In this document: piece after piece, positions 25,263 through 34,355 of the stretch
Layout of the letters: each line of letters begins with the position of its first letter
How positions within the stretch are numbered: position 1 is the stretch's first letter
From: JAYZDP01 sp036337765
Lineage (GTDB): Bacteria; Acidobacteriota; Thermoanaerobaculia; Multivoradales; Multivoraceae
Reading direction: 5' to 3'
DNA: 51,866 nt
NCBI GenBank assembly: GCA_036337765.1
Contig: JAYZDP010000126.1
Span: 1 to 51,866, forward strand
The notes under the pieces: model-generated
What the model was told of the DNA's origin: nothing
The model's database searches: none
Seen by the model: only the letters and a program-made list of their open reading frames with translations
Program-made: the position numbers and the translations under genes

Positions 25263-27146
25263 GTGCGATCCAGGGTGCTAGCGGTGTCGGTTTGTGTCGC
25301 GTCTGTCGGAGTCGTTGGAACGGGTTGCGCTCCGGAGTCGCGCGAGCTCGTCGTTATTGAGTCGGCTCAGGTGGAGGTGCCGACGACCGTCGACTGGCCG
25401 ATGTACCGTGCGGATCTTGCCGGGACAGGCTACTCGGCGCTTAGCGAAGTCGATGCGACCAACGTCGAAGAACTCGCGGTGGCCTGGAGCCACTCGCTCG
25501 TAGCTGATCCCGCCGACGGGGAGGAGCGCCGGTCGGCCTTCTCTCAGACGACCCCCATCGTTACCGGCGACGTCATGTATCTGCCGACGGCCGATGCGAT
25601 CGTCGCCCTCGATCCCACCAACGGCGACGAGATCTGGCGCCATCCTGTGCACGGGCGTCCGTCGCGCCGCGGCGTGGCCTACTGGGGCGGGGAGGGTGAG
25701 CTCACACCGAGAATCCTGTTCACCGCCTTCGATCGTCTGGTCGCCCTCGACGCTGCTACCGGCGATCCTGTCGTCGACTTCGGCGATGCGGGATCGGTAG
25801 ATCTGGGGATCCCCTACCTGTCGGTGCCGGGTGTCTTCGAGAACATCGTCGTGGTCGGCGCCAACACTCCGCGCGGCGCGATCGGCGGCGTCGGCAATGC
25901 CCGCGCCTTCGATGCCCGCACCGGCGAGATGATCTGGGAGTTCAGCTCCGTCGCTCAGCCGGGCGAGCCGGGCCACGACACCTGGGAGGCCGACAGTTGG
26001 CAGGGCCGGCTCGGCGCCAACGCCTGGCCCTTCTACTTCACGGTCGACACGGACCGCGAGTTCGTCTTTCTGCCTCTTGCAGCGCCGGTACCGTGGCAGT
26101 ACGGTGGCGATCGCGCCGGTGCCAACCTCTATGGCAACTCGGTCGTCGCAGTGAAGGTACGCACGGGCGAGTACGTCTGGCACTTCCAGACCATCCACCA
26201 CGATCTCTGGGACCACGATCCACCGGCGCCGCCGGTGCTTTTCGACATCCCGCGTGCCGGGGAGCTGGTGCCGGCCCTGGCGGTGACCACCAAGTCCGGC
26301 TACTTCTACATTCTGCACCGCGAAACGGGTGAGCCGATCTACGGCGTAGAGGAACGACCGATGCCGGCGAGCGACGTCCCCGGCGAGGAGACCTACCCGA
26401 CCCAGCCGATCCCGACCAAGCCGCCGTCACTGGCGCGCAATAGCTATGGGCCAGAGGATCTGGTGACGGCCGCCGACACCTCTGAAGAGCACGCCGCCGC
26501 CTGCCGCGAGCGGGTGGAGAGCCTCGGCGAGCTCTACAATGTCGGTCCGTACACACCGTGGGTGCTCAAGGCCGACGACGCCCCGGCGCGCACGACGCTG
26601 CTTTTCCCTGGCCTGGTCGGTGGCCACAACTGGGGAGGCGTCTCGTACGACCCGAACACCGGCTATCTACTCGCCTTCGCGCAGGATCTAGGCACCCTGG
26701 GGTGGGTCGAGCCGGCCGCCGACGACTATCCGGTGCCGTACTCGCTAGGTGTGCCACGGCCGTTGTCGTTCGACGTCGAGATCGACGGTCAGCGCTGGCC
26801 GTGCCAGAAGCCCCCCTGGGGCCGCCTCGGTGCGATCGACTCAGCGACTGGCGACATCGCCTGGCAGACGCCCGTCGGCATCACTGCGGGTCTGCCGGCG
26901 GAGAAGCAGAGCACCGGCCGACAGGGTAGGGCCGCTGCCATCGTGACTGCGAGTGGACTCGCTTTCATCGCCTCCACCGACGACAACCGCTTCCGTGCGC
27001 TCGACGTCGCGACCGGCGAAGAGCACTGGGCGACCGAGCTGCCCGCGCGCGGCAATGCCAATCCCATGACCTACCGCGGTGCGGACGGCCGACAGTACGT
27101 CGTGATCGCAGCAACCGACCAGGTTCTGGCCTTCCGACTACCGTAG
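25263..27146 (+). CDS. PQQ-dependent dehydrogenase, glucose-dehydrogenase-like, lipoprotein
   Basis: 627 residues from a GTG at 25263 with GGAAGGAGAG 7 bases upstream; the frame is open to 25140 but without a signal. The N-terminus has a short hydrophobic core and a cysteine at 22 (VGTGC), a plausible although non-ideal lipobox. The eight-bladed propeller is of the membrane-glucose-dehydrogenase branch: WPMYRADLAGTGYSAL at the start, TIHHDLWDHDPPAPPVLFD with the catalytic Asp (about 311-325), and a large insertion with PTQPIPTKPP. The membrane anchor and ubiquinone-binding part of Gcd are missing. It is closest in layout to the protein at 38217. Electron acceptor unknown; the nearest cytochrome on the same side is not in an operon with it. 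Confidence 0.85.
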   Translation: MRSRVLAVSVCVASVGVVGTGCAPESRELVVIESAQVEVPTTVDWPMYRADLAGTGYSALSEVDATNVEELAVAWSHSLVADPADGEERRSAFSQTTPIVTGDVMYLPTADAIVALDPTNGDEIWRHPVHGRPSRRGVAYWGGEGELTPRILFTAFDRLVALDAATGDPVVDFGDAGSVDLGIPYLSVPGVFENIVVVGANTPRGAIGGVGNARAFDARTGEMIWEFSSVAQPGEPGHDTWEADSWQGRLGANAWPFYFTVDTDREFVFLPLAAPVPWQYGGDRAGANLYGNSVVAVKVRTGEYVWHFQTIHHDLWDHDPPAPPVLFDIPRAGELVPALAVTTKSGYFYILHRETGEPIYGVEERPMPASDVPGEETYPTQPIPTKPPSLARNSYGPEDLVTAADTSEEHAAACRERVESLGELYNVGPYTPWVLKADDAPARTTLLFPGLVGGHNWGGVSYDPNTGYLLAFAQDLGTLGWVEPAADDYPVPYSLGVPRPLSFDVEIDGQRWPCQKPPWGRLGAIDSATGDIAWQTPVGITAGLPAEKQSTGRQGRAAAIVTASGLAFIASTDDNRFRALDVATGEEHWATELPARGNANPMTYRGADGRQYVVIAATDQVLAFRLP

Positions 27147-27167
27147 CGCCCGGCTGGGTTCGGTGCG

Positions 27168-28244
27168 CTACTCCGGTAGAGAGAATCCGTCGCGTAGCTT
27201 GGGCTTTACCTTTGCCACCGACAGGAGCGACTCCACGCAGTCGCGGAGCGACTCGTCGAAGGGGCGGAACTCGACGCCCGTCACCTCTCGGATGCGGTCG
27301 TTGCGTAGGTCGCACTGGGCCCAGATGCCACGCAGCTCGGCCTCGCGCTGCTGGATGCGCTCGGGAAAGGGGTCAGTGACCCCTGGGGTGTCGTGGCCGA
27401 GCTCCGGGAGCAGGCGGTCGATCGACGCGCAGATCTCCTCGACCTTGGGGGTGTCGGTCGACCAGGCGATGTAGCGGTCGCCGGTGCGGACTTTTGTGCT
27501 CTCGAGCAGACGGATGTGGCACTCGGCGTCGTCGCGAACGTCTACCGTCATCCAGGGGCGATAGGCGACGTTCTGCACGTACTCGCCGAGCAGCATCGTC
27601 TCGACGTTGTGCTGCCAGGGGCCCTTATCCTTCTGGTGGGCCGAGAGGATCGGACCTACGTTGTCGGCCGGGCAGATGGTGATCGCTTCCCAGCCGCCGT
27701 GCTTTTCTGCCGCCTCCCAAAACGACTTCTCGGCGATCACCTTGCCCATCGAGTAGCCCAGACCGCGCTCGGGAGTGCGCTTGGGGCTCGACTCGTCGGG
27801 CCAGCGGTCCTCGTAGAGCACGGGTCTGCGGACGAGCTCGTAGATGTCGCCCTCGGCGAAGACGGCCGCGACCGACGAGGTGACGAGCACCCGGGTCACA
27901 CTGCCAGATTTGTTGATGCTGTCGATGGTGTGGTTGCACACGCGCTGCACGTACTCGTGGTCGTTGTAGTCGCTGACATGAGAGACGTGAGCGACTCCTT
28001 GGCAGCCCGCGAAGATATCGTCGAAGCAACCCTGTTCGTCGAGGTTCGCCGAGTGGAGGGTCAGCCGGCCCGACGCGTAGCCGGGCATCTCGCGAAGGAA
28101 GGTGGTCTTCTGTGGATCGTTCGCGTCGCGCACGCAGGCGCGCACCCGATAGCCCTTGTCGAGCAGCCGGCGCACGATCCATCCGCCAATGAATCCGGCA
28201 CTGCCAGTGACCGCCACAGTTCCGCCATTCGGTATCGGTGCCAT
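27168..28244 (-). CDS. Extended SDR, NAD(P)-dependent epimerase/reductase
   Basis: 358 residues. Rossmann motif VTGSAGFIGGW (12-22), a substrate-region serine in VTSSVAAV (121-128) and the catalytic YSMGK (Tyr164, Lys168). The pattern resembles dihydroflavonol reductase and other aldehyde or ketone reductases of the extended SDR family more than sugar epimerases. AAGGAGAG precedes the ATG. It lies 21 bases from the convergent PQQ gene and 55 bases downstream of the PQQ alcohol dehydrogenase on the same strand, so it may be the last gene of that transcript. Cytoplasmic, with no signal. Confidence 0.85.
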   Translation of the reverse strand: MAPIPNGGTVAVTGSAGFIGGWIVRRLLDKGYRVRACVRDANDPQKTTFLREMPGYASGRLTLHSANLDEQGCFDDIFAGCQGVAHVSHVSDYNDHEYVQRVCNHTIDSINKSGSVTRVLVTSSVAAVFAEGDIYELVRRPVLYEDRWPDESSPKRTPERGLGYSMGKVIAEKSFWEAAEKHGGWEAITICPADNVGPILSAHQKDKGPWQHNVETMLLGEYVQNVAYRPWMTVDVRDDAECHIRLLESTKVRTGDRYIAWSTDTPKVEEICASIDRLLPELGHDTPGVTDPFPERIQQREAELRGIWAQCDLRNDRIREVTGVEFRPFDESLRDCVESLLSVAKVKPKLRDGFSLPE

Positions 28245-28299
28245 ACCTCGCTCTCCTTGCTGCGTGTCCGGCTCGTTGTCGAGAGCGGAACGGTATCAA

Positions 28300-29934
28300 C
28301 TACTCGGCGAGGCCAAAGGAGTAGACCGAGTTGCCCATCGTCACCAGGATGCGCTGCTCACCGTTGACCGCGTACGTCGAAGGCGAGGCGTGGGGACGTC
28401 CGCCGAGTGAGATCTGCCACAGCGGCTCGCCGATCTCGGCGTCGAGGGCGAAGAAGAAGCCGTCGACCGACGCCGAAAAGACCACGCCGCCATCGGTCGT
28501 CAGAACGCCCGAGCGGGTGCGGGGCGTGATCGGGAAGTCCCAGCTGATCTCACCGGTGTCGGCGTCAATGGCGCGGATCGAGCTCTGGTAGTTGGCCACG
28601 TCCTGCGGCATCTCGGTGCCGCCACCGAGAAAGATCTCGCCCTCTTCGTAGTCGTCGTCGCGCTGAAAGTAGAGCGCCTCGCCGTCGAAGGCGTTGAGGT
28701 ACAACAGCCCGGTGCGCGGGTTGTACGCCGGCGACCACCAATTGGTGGCACCGCCGGCCATCGGCGCGACCAGCGTGCCCTCGGTCGAAGGGAAGACGTT
28801 CGGCTTGAGTATCGGTCGACCGTTCTCGTCGAGGCCCTCGGCCCAGGTCTGCTTGGCGAACGGCTTGCCCAGCAGGAACTCGCCGGTCTCGCGATCGAGG
28901 ACGTAGTAGAAGGCGTTACGGTTCGCCCACAGCATCGCTTTGCGAGTGCGACCGTCGATCTCGAGATCGGCCAGCACGGGAACCTGGATGGCGTCCCAGT
29001 CCCACACGTCGTGAGGCGTGAACTGGAAGTACCACTTCAGCTCGCCGGTGTCCGGGTCCAGGGCCAGGACCGACGACGAGTAGAGGTTGTCGCCCTTGCG
29101 CACATCGCCGTTCCAGTCGGGGCCGGGATTGCCGGTGCCCCAGTAGAGGAGGTCGAGCTGCGGGTCATAGGAGCCGGTGAGCCAGGTCGGTGCGCCGCCC
29201 GTCTTCCAGGAATCGCCCTCCCAGGTCGCGTTGTCCGGATGGTCGGGGCCGGGGATGGTGTAGGTGCGCCAGGCGAGATGTCCGGAATCCGCGTCGTAGG
29301 CGTCGATGAAGCCGCGGATGCCGTACTCGCCACCCGCGACTCCGGTGATGACCTTGTCCTTGACCACCAGCGGGGCGGCGGTCTTGGTGTAGCTCTTCTC
29401 GTGGTCGGCGACCTCCGAGTTCCATAGCAGCGTGCCGGTGCGGGCGTCGATGGCGACCAGGTGCGCGTCGTTGGTCGACATGTAGAGCGTCTCGCCCAGG
29501 ATGGCGACCCCGCGATTGTTGCGTCCGCAGCAGAGCTTGAGGTCGTCCGGTAGCGGGTGCTCGTAGCGCCAGAACAGCCGGCCGGTGTCGGCATCTACCG
29601 CGACCACGTTCGAGGGCGACTCGGTGATGAACATCACTCCGTCGACGACGAGCGGAGTGGTCTGCGCGCGATCGAGGGCCGGGATCTGGTGCACCCACTT
29701 GAGGGTCAGCTTCGAGACGTTCTTCGACGTGATCTCGTCGAGTTCGGAGAAGCGCTGACTGGCGAAGGTGCCGTGGTACATCAGCCAGTTGTGTGGCTCG
29801 TCGGCCGCGTTGACCAGGCGGTCCCAGGTCACCGGTGAGAAGAGGCCCGGGTCGTCAGCCGCGGGGCTCTGAGCGATCACGGGCACACCCTGCAGCAGTA
29901 CGCCGATGACCAGGGCCGAAGCTCTCAAGATCAT
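28300..29934 (-). CDS. PQQ-dependent methanol/ethanol-type alcohol dehydrogenase
   Basis: 544 residues; signal peptide about 1-22 (VIAQS). The eight-bladed propeller carries the vicinal disulfide Cys135-Cys136 in KLCCGRNNRG, the hallmark of methanol and ethanol dehydrogenases. The catalytic aspartate is Asp312 in TPHDVWDWD, and Asp314, two residues on, is the extra acidic residue seen in lanthanide-dependent XoxF/ExaF/PedH enzymes, so a lanthanide cofactor is plausible (inference). Propeller docking motifs such as TGRLFWRY, TGTLLWNS and TGELKWYF recur. The start is the ATG at 29934, overlapping the cytochrome stop as ATGA; a longer frame to 30300 is a read-through of the cytochrome in another phase. 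It forms an operon with that two-haem cytochrome. Confidence 0.92.
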   Translation of the reverse strand: MILRASALVIGVLLQGVPVIAQSPAADDPGLFSPVTWDRLVNAADEPHNWLMYHGTFASQRFSELDEITSKNVSKLTLKWVHQIPALDRAQTTPLVVDGVMFITESPSNVVAVDADTGRLFWRYEHPLPDDLKLCCGRNNRGVAILGETLYMSTNDAHLVAIDARTGTLLWNSEVADHEKSYTKTAAPLVVKDKVITGVAGGEYGIRGFIDAYDADSGHLAWRTYTIPGPDHPDNATWEGDSWKTGGAPTWLTGSYDPQLDLLYWGTGNPGPDWNGDVRKGDNLYSSSVLALDPDTGELKWYFQFTPHDVWDWDAIQVPVLADLEIDGRTRKAMLWANRNAFYYVLDRETGEFLLGKPFAKQTWAEGLDENGRPILKPNVFPSTEGTLVAPMAGGATNWWSPAYNPRTGLLYLNAFDGEALYFQRDDDYEEGEIFLGGGTEMPQDVANYQSSIRAIDADTGEISWDFPITPRTRSGVLTTDGGVVFSASVDGFFFALDAEIGEPLWQISLGGRPHASPSTYAVNGEQRILVTMGNSVYSFGLAE

Positions 29935-30725
29935 GAAGGCATCCTCGAGGAGAAGAGATACGCCACTAGGTCGTCGCCCTCCTCTGGACTGAGTTGGGTG
30001 GGTGGCATGGTCGATTCCTTGATGCGCTCGACGGAGCTCGTGTCCTGGCGCGAGAACGAGCGCAGGTTTTCGTCGGCATCCATGATTCGCAGCGTGAAGG
30101 TGTCCTCGCCCATACGCAGTCCTTCGCTGAGCGAGCCGTCCTGGTGAGTGATGCGCAGCGTCCACCAGCGCGGATCGACGTCGGCGCTCGGGTCTGCGAG
30201 GTCGGTCCGTAGCTCGTTGGGCGAGCGCTCGTCTCCGATGAACGTCAGGTCGGGACCCAGGCGGCCACCGATGCCCGCGATCGCGTGGCACTCGGCGCAC
30301 CCCCTGGCGTCGTAGATCGCCCTTCCGGCTTCCGGGTCACCAGGCAGGTCAGTTGCAGAGGCCGTCCCTGCGAGAGTGCGGAGATAGGTGACGAGCTGCC
30401 AGATCTCCTGATCGGTGTCTCGTTTCAGGCCCCGCATCGCCGTGTCCGCCACCCCCTCTCGAATGACCCGGAAGAGACCGGTATCGGTTGTGGCGTGCTC
30501 GAAGCGGCCGGTCGTTAGGTCGGGGCCGTCCGCCTCCTCGCCGCCAGTGGCGTTGATGCCGTGACAGCTCGTGCACTTGGCCCGGTACAGCCGCGCGCCG
30601 GAGCGGATGTCGATGCGGCTGGTGTAGGGGTTGGGAGTCTCCTCGGCTACAGCGGCGGAGCCAACGGTGAGCACGACAAGGGCTGGCGCGAGCCGCCCCG
30701 CGGTTCGTTTCACGATCCTGTGCAA
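29931..30725 (-). CDS. Di-haem c-type cytochrome, electron acceptor of the adjacent PQQ enzyme
   Basis: 264 residues with a signal peptide (about 1-28). Two cytochrome c domains: CTSCH (Cys51 to His55) in RLYRAKCTSCHG with an M-R-G-L distal region, and CAECH (Cys143 to His147) in IYDARGCAECHA. The C-terminal STMPPTQLSPEEGDDLVAYL closes the second domain with its Met ligand. The stop overlaps the PQQ dehydrogenase start by four bases (ATGA), so the two are translationally coupled. The start is a TTG at 30725 with GGGGA 8 bases upstream; a GTG four codons in is an alternative. The amidohydrolase stop lies 15 bases upstream, so all three may be one transcript. Confidence 0.88.
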   Translation of the reverse strand: MHRIVKRTAGRLAPALVVLTVGSAAVAEETPNPYTSRIDIRSGARLYRAKCTSCHGINATGGEEADGPDLTTGRFEHATTDTGLFRVIREGVADTAMRGLKRDTDQEIWQLVTYLRTLAGTASATDLPGDPEAGRAIYDARGCAECHAIAGIGGRLGPDLTFIGDERSPNELRTDLADPSADVDPRWWTLRITHQDGSLSEGLRMGEDTFTLRIMDADENLRSFSRQDTSSVERIKESTMPPTQLSPEEGDDLVAYLFSSRMPS

Positions 30726-30740
30726 GAGGCCATTCCCCGC

Positions 30741-32294
30741 TTACGCTTCGGGTTTCTGATTCGGAGAGTCTCCGATCATAGCTCGACGCAGGTCGGCGAC
30801 CCTGCGCTCGACGTCGTCGAGCATGGCGTCGAGATCGCCGCGGTTGTAGACGTGGCCGCCGACCACGACCGCCTCGATCTTGCGGCTGTTGGAGATGTCG
30901 GCTAGCGGATTGGCGCGCAGAACGACCAGATCGGCGAGCTTGCCGGGCCCGATACCGCCTAGGTCCGCCCGACCCAGATACCCCGCCGGCACTGTCGTGG
31001 CCGCCCGTAGGATCTCCATCGGCGCGACGCCGCCGAGCGCGAAGCGCTCGAGCTCGTCGTGAATGGCGAAGCCCGGGAAGATCATGGTGTCGTTCGCGTC
31101 GGTGCCGACCATCACCGACACCCCCTCCTCGATGGCCATGCCCGTGATGCGGATTCCGAGCTCGTAGAGGCGGGTGTATAGCTCGCCGAATCGCGGCGCC
31201 GCTTCGGCCGTCGGGTCGAGCTCCTCGTTCCAATCGTCGACGAGCGCCGGAGCGACGTAGCGCATGCGCGCATCGTCACGGTACTCGGCCTCGCCACCCC
31301 GCGCGTCGAGCTCTCTCGTGCCGTGGGACGGTACGAGGTGGGTGCCGTTGGCCTCCAGGCGCCGTAGCACGCCGCGGCATAGGCCCTCGTCGTAGCCGTC
31401 CAGCGTCGCCGTCATGCGCTCCCCAGCGTCGGGCGGGTCGGGACCCGATTCGCCCTCGATGACCAGGTGCATGATGTTGCGATACTCGGCGCTGTACGGG
31501 CTGCAGGCAATGGGGAGGTCGCGAGCATGTTCGAGGGTGCGGTGCCCGGCGTCGGACGCCTCGACGACCGACACCCCGAGCGGAAGGTGCCCTGAGACCT
31601 CGAGGCCGCGCGCGCCGGCCGCGGCAGCCAGCGCGAAGTAGGTGTCGCGGGGTACGGTGTTGTAGATCTTGACCAGATCGACTCTTCGTCTCGCGAGGTA
31701 GCGCACCAGCCGGCGCGCCTCGTCGGCAGTCTCCGGCGCCTGCCAAGGTGCTGCGCCGTCGGGCAACCGATCACGCTCCCAGACGCCGTGGACCGGGGCG
31801 CTCGAGAGCGCCAGCAGGCGGGGCCCGTTGACCTTTCCGCCGTCGATGCGCCTCGCCAGCCGGCGCAGATCGTCGCGGCAGAGCGCAGTCGCCCCGCGCG
31901 GCTCCCAGCAGTCACCTGCCATGTCGCGTACGCCGGTGATGCCGTTGGCGAGCAGCAGCTGCAGGGTCAAGTCGGGGTGTGCGCGAATTTCCTTTTTTGT
32001 CAGGTGAACGTGCATGTCGAGCAGGCCCGGCATGATCCAAGTGCCGGTCGCGTCGATCGTCTGACGTGCGGTGAGGGAGTGGGCGCGGCTCGGCTCAACC
32101 GAGTGGATGCGCCCCCTGCGCACCGCGATCGAGTGTGCCGTCAGCACGGCCCGAGCCTCGGGGTCGATGACCGTCGCCCCCTCGATGACCAGATCCATCC
32201 GTTGCGCCGGCGCCGCGCATGCGACCGATACCGCCATCAGCAGCCAGACCGCGACAGTCGTGGTCAGGCCTGGGCCTGAGGCTATAGGCTCCAT
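30741..32294 (-). CDS. Imidazolonepropionase-like amidohydrolase, lipoprotein
   Basis: 517 residues. The N-terminus is hydrophobic with a possible lipobox before Cys26 (SVAC). Amidohydrolase fold: metal-binding HVH (His95, His97) in PGLLDMHVHLT, a VDLVKIYNTVP strand whose lysine can bridge the metals, SGHLPLGVS and RTLEHARD histidines, and the final aspartate in VGTDANDTM. The C-terminal composite beta domain ends with GKLADLVVLRANPLADI. Members hydrolyse cyclic amides, peptides or imides; many exported homologues are prolidase-like. The start is the ATG at 32294; the frame continues to 32408 but the signal suits this start. Upstream of the cytochrome-PQQ pair on the same strand. Confidence 0.85.
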   Translation of the reverse strand: MEPIASGPGLTTTVAVWLLMAVSVACAAPAQRMDLVIEGATVIDPEARAVLTAHSIAVRRGRIHSVEPSRAHSLTARQTIDATGTWIMPGLLDMHVHLTKKEIRAHPDLTLQLLLANGITGVRDMAGDCWEPRGATALCRDDLRRLARRIDGGKVNGPRLLALSSAPVHGVWERDRLPDGAAPWQAPETADEARRLVRYLARRRVDLVKIYNTVPRDTYFALAAAAGARGLEVSGHLPLGVSVVEASDAGHRTLEHARDLPIACSPYSAEYRNIMHLVIEGESGPDPPDAGERMTATLDGYDEGLCRGVLRRLEANGTHLVPSHGTRELDARGGEAEYRDDARMRYVAPALVDDWNEELDPTAEAAPRFGELYTRLYELGIRITGMAIEEGVSVMVGTDANDTMIFPGFAIHDELERFALGGVAPMEILRAATTVPAGYLGRADLGGIGPGKLADLVVLRANPLADISNSRKIEAVVVGGHVYNRGDLDAMLDDVERRVADLRRAMIGDSPNQKPEA

Positions 32295-32346
32295 GGACTC
32301 GTTCGCGGCCGTGCAGTCGGGCGATCGATCGTCGAAAGGAAGCACC

Positions 32347-33390
32347 ATGTTGTCACCCGCACCGGAAGGATACGACCAGGAGGCCGTCGAGACGTGGATC
32401 CGCAACAACGCGGACGGCGTTACGCCGCCGCTGCGCTGGACGCGTCTACTGGGTGGCCACTCGAACCTGACCTACCGGATCGACGACGCTCGTGGCCGCT
32501 CCGCAGTCATCCGTCGGCCCCCGCGTGGAGAGCTGCTGCCGAAGGCCCACGACATGAGCCGCGAATGGTCGTTGATCTCGTCGCTCGGACCCACGCCGGT
32601 GCCGGTACCCGAGGCCATCGCGTTTTGCGAAGACCCTGACGTGACCGGGAAGTGGTTCTACATCATGGGCCGGGTCGAAGGCCGACCGCTCTACACCTCG
32701 GCCGATACCGAGGCCTGGGTTCCGGAAGAGAGTCGACGCAAGCTCGCCTTCTCCTTCTTCGACGTCCTCGGCGACCTGCACGCCGTCGACCCGGACGAGG
32801 TCGGGCTCGGCGATCTCGGCAAGCGCGACAGCTACGTGCGCCGCCAGCTGCGCACCTGGTACCGGTCGTGGACCGCGTCGGTCGAGCCCGCCGAGTTCGA
32901 CGACCCACGAGCCCACGCGCTACAGGAGTACTTTCTCGAGAACCGGCCCGAGCAGGGACCGGCGCGGGTGGTGCACGGCGACTATGGCCTGCACAACTGC
33001 CTGGTCGGCGCCGACTCGACGATCGCCGCAGTCGTCGACTGGGAGATCTCGACCCTCGGCGATCCGCTCGCCGATCTCGCCTACTCGCTCAACCAGTGGC
33101 CCGAGGCCAAGAACGTGCCTCCGAAAGCGCCTGGCGGCGCCACCGCCGTTGCCGGCTTCCCGCCACGCGAGGAGCTGGCGCAGCGTTACAGCGAGCGCAC
33201 CGGTCGCGGGCTATCACGGCTCGACTACTACCTCGGATTCAATCGCTGGAAGTCGGCGGCCATCATCCACGGTGTCTACGCTCGCTACATGGAAGGCAAG
33301 AAAAGCACCGCCGGAATCGACCTCGACGAGATGCGCAAGAGCATCCTTGCCAGACTGGACGAGGCCGAAGCGGCCGTCAATCGCCTCTAG
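32347..33390 (+). CDS. APH-like phosphotransferase (ACAD10/11-type kinase)
   Basis: 347 residues. Aminoglycoside-phosphotransferase fold: GGHSNLTYRID nucleotide loop (about 38-48), VIRRPP with the ATP lysine replaced by arginine pairs typical of this subgroup, and a catalytic loop HGDYGLHN (His210, Asp212, Asn217) followed by VVDWE (Asp231). The subgroup resembles the N-terminal domain of ACAD10/11, which phosphorylates 4-hydroxyacyl-CoA before beta-oxidation; in bacteria it is often clustered with acyl-CoA genes, as here with the MaoC hydratase 12 bases downstream. A role in hydroxy-fatty-acid breakdown is an inference. AAAGGAAG precedes ATG 32347. Confidence 0.87.
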   Translation: MLSPAPEGYDQEAVETWIRNNADGVTPPLRWTRLLGGHSNLTYRIDDARGRSAVIRRPPRGELLPKAHDMSREWSLISSLGPTPVPVPEAIAFCEDPDVTGKWFYIMGRVEGRPLYTSADTEAWVPEESRRKLAFSFFDVLGDLHAVDPDEVGLGDLGKRDSYVRRQLRTWYRSWTASVEPAEFDDPRAHALQEYFLENRPEQGPARVVHGDYGLHNCLVGADSTIAAVVDWEISTLGDPLADLAYSLNQWPEAKNVPPKAPGGATAVAGFPPREELAQRYSERTGRGLSRLDYYLGFNRWKSAAIIHGVYARYMEGKKSTAGIDLDEMRKSILARLDEAEAAVNRL

Positions 33391-33402
33391 AGGAGTTCGC
33401 AC

Positions 33403-34239
33403 ATGCCCCTGAATCCCGATGCCGTAGGTGCCGTGGGTGCCCCCGTCCGTCGTAGCTGGACTTCGAAAGATGCGCTGCTCTATGCCGTCGGCGTGGGCGC
33501 CGGCACGGACGAGCTCGCGTTCACCACCGAGAACACAAAGGAGCTCCCGCAGCAGGTGCTGCCGACCTTCGCCGTCATCATCGGTGGGGGAGGGCTGCCG
33601 TTCGACCAGATCGGCAGCTTCAACCCGGCTCTCATGGTCCATGGCGAGCAGGGGATCGAGCTGCTCGGCGAGATTCCGGCCGAGGGTGAGGTCGAGAGCA
33701 TCAGTCGCTGCACCGGGATCTGGGACAAGGGTGGCGCCGCGATCGTCGAGTTCGAGTCGGAGTCGAAGCTGGTCGGCTCCGACGAGCTGCTGCTGCGCTG
33801 CCGGATGAGCATCTTCTGCCGCGGCGAGGGCGGTTTCGGCGGCGAGCGCGGGCCGTCCGAGAAGCTCAGGTTTCCCGATCGCGACCCGGATCACGCCGTG
33901 ACCTACGAGGTCTCACCCGATCAGGCGCTCGTCTATCGGCTCTCGGGCGATCGCAATCCGTTGCACTCCGATCCGGCATTCGCCGCGCTCGGTGGCTTCG
34001 ATCGCCCGATCCTGCACGGGCTGTGCACCTGGGGATTCACCGGCCGTGCGCTCTTGCACTCGATCTGCGATGGCGACTCGTCGCGCTTCCAGTCGATGAA
34101 CGGCCGCTTTTCACGACCCGTCTACCCGGGTGACACGCTGACGGTCTCGATCTGGGATGAGGGAGACCGCTGTCTCTTTCGCACCGCTCGCCAGAACGGC
34201 GACACGGTGATCGACCAGGGAACGTTCGGCGCCTCATAG
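33403..34239 (+). CDS. MaoC-like (R)-specific enoyl-CoA hydratase, double hotdog
   Basis: 278 residues in two hotdog halves. The N-terminal half (about 10-140) resembles the non-catalytic part of hydratase 2. The C-terminal half has the hydratase-2 motif YRLSGDRNPLHSDPAFA (about 178-194) with its Asp and His catalytic pair, then GFDRPILHGLCTWG. This is the layout of the peroxisomal multifunctional enzyme type 2 hydratase and its bacterial homologues, which hydrate 2-enoyl-CoA to (R)-3-hydroxyacyl-CoA, including bile-acid or sterol side chains. AGAGGAG lies before the ATG. Cotranscribed with the kinase upstream. Confidence 0.88.
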   Translation: MPLNPDAVGAVGAPVRRSWTSKDALLYAVGVGAGTDELAFTTENTKELPQQVLPTFAVIIGGGGLPFDQIGSFNPALMVHGEQGIELLGEIPAEGEVESISRCTGIWDKGGAAIVEFESESKLVGSDELLLRCRMSIFCRGEGGFGGERGPSEKLRFPDRDPDHAVTYEVSPDQALVYRLSGDRNPLHSDPAFAALGGFDRPILHGLCTWGFTGRALLHSICDGDSSRFQSMNGRFSRPVYPGDTLTVSIWDEGDRCLFRTARQNGDTVIDQGTFGAS

Positions 34240-34355
34240 GGCCTCGGTCAACGCCCGGTGGGTGACGCGCCTGGACACATCTCTCCATGTGAGTTACGTC
34301 GAGAGCGCTAAGCTCGTGGTTCAACGCTTCAGCTTGCCGGAAAGGAAGGTTCTCG

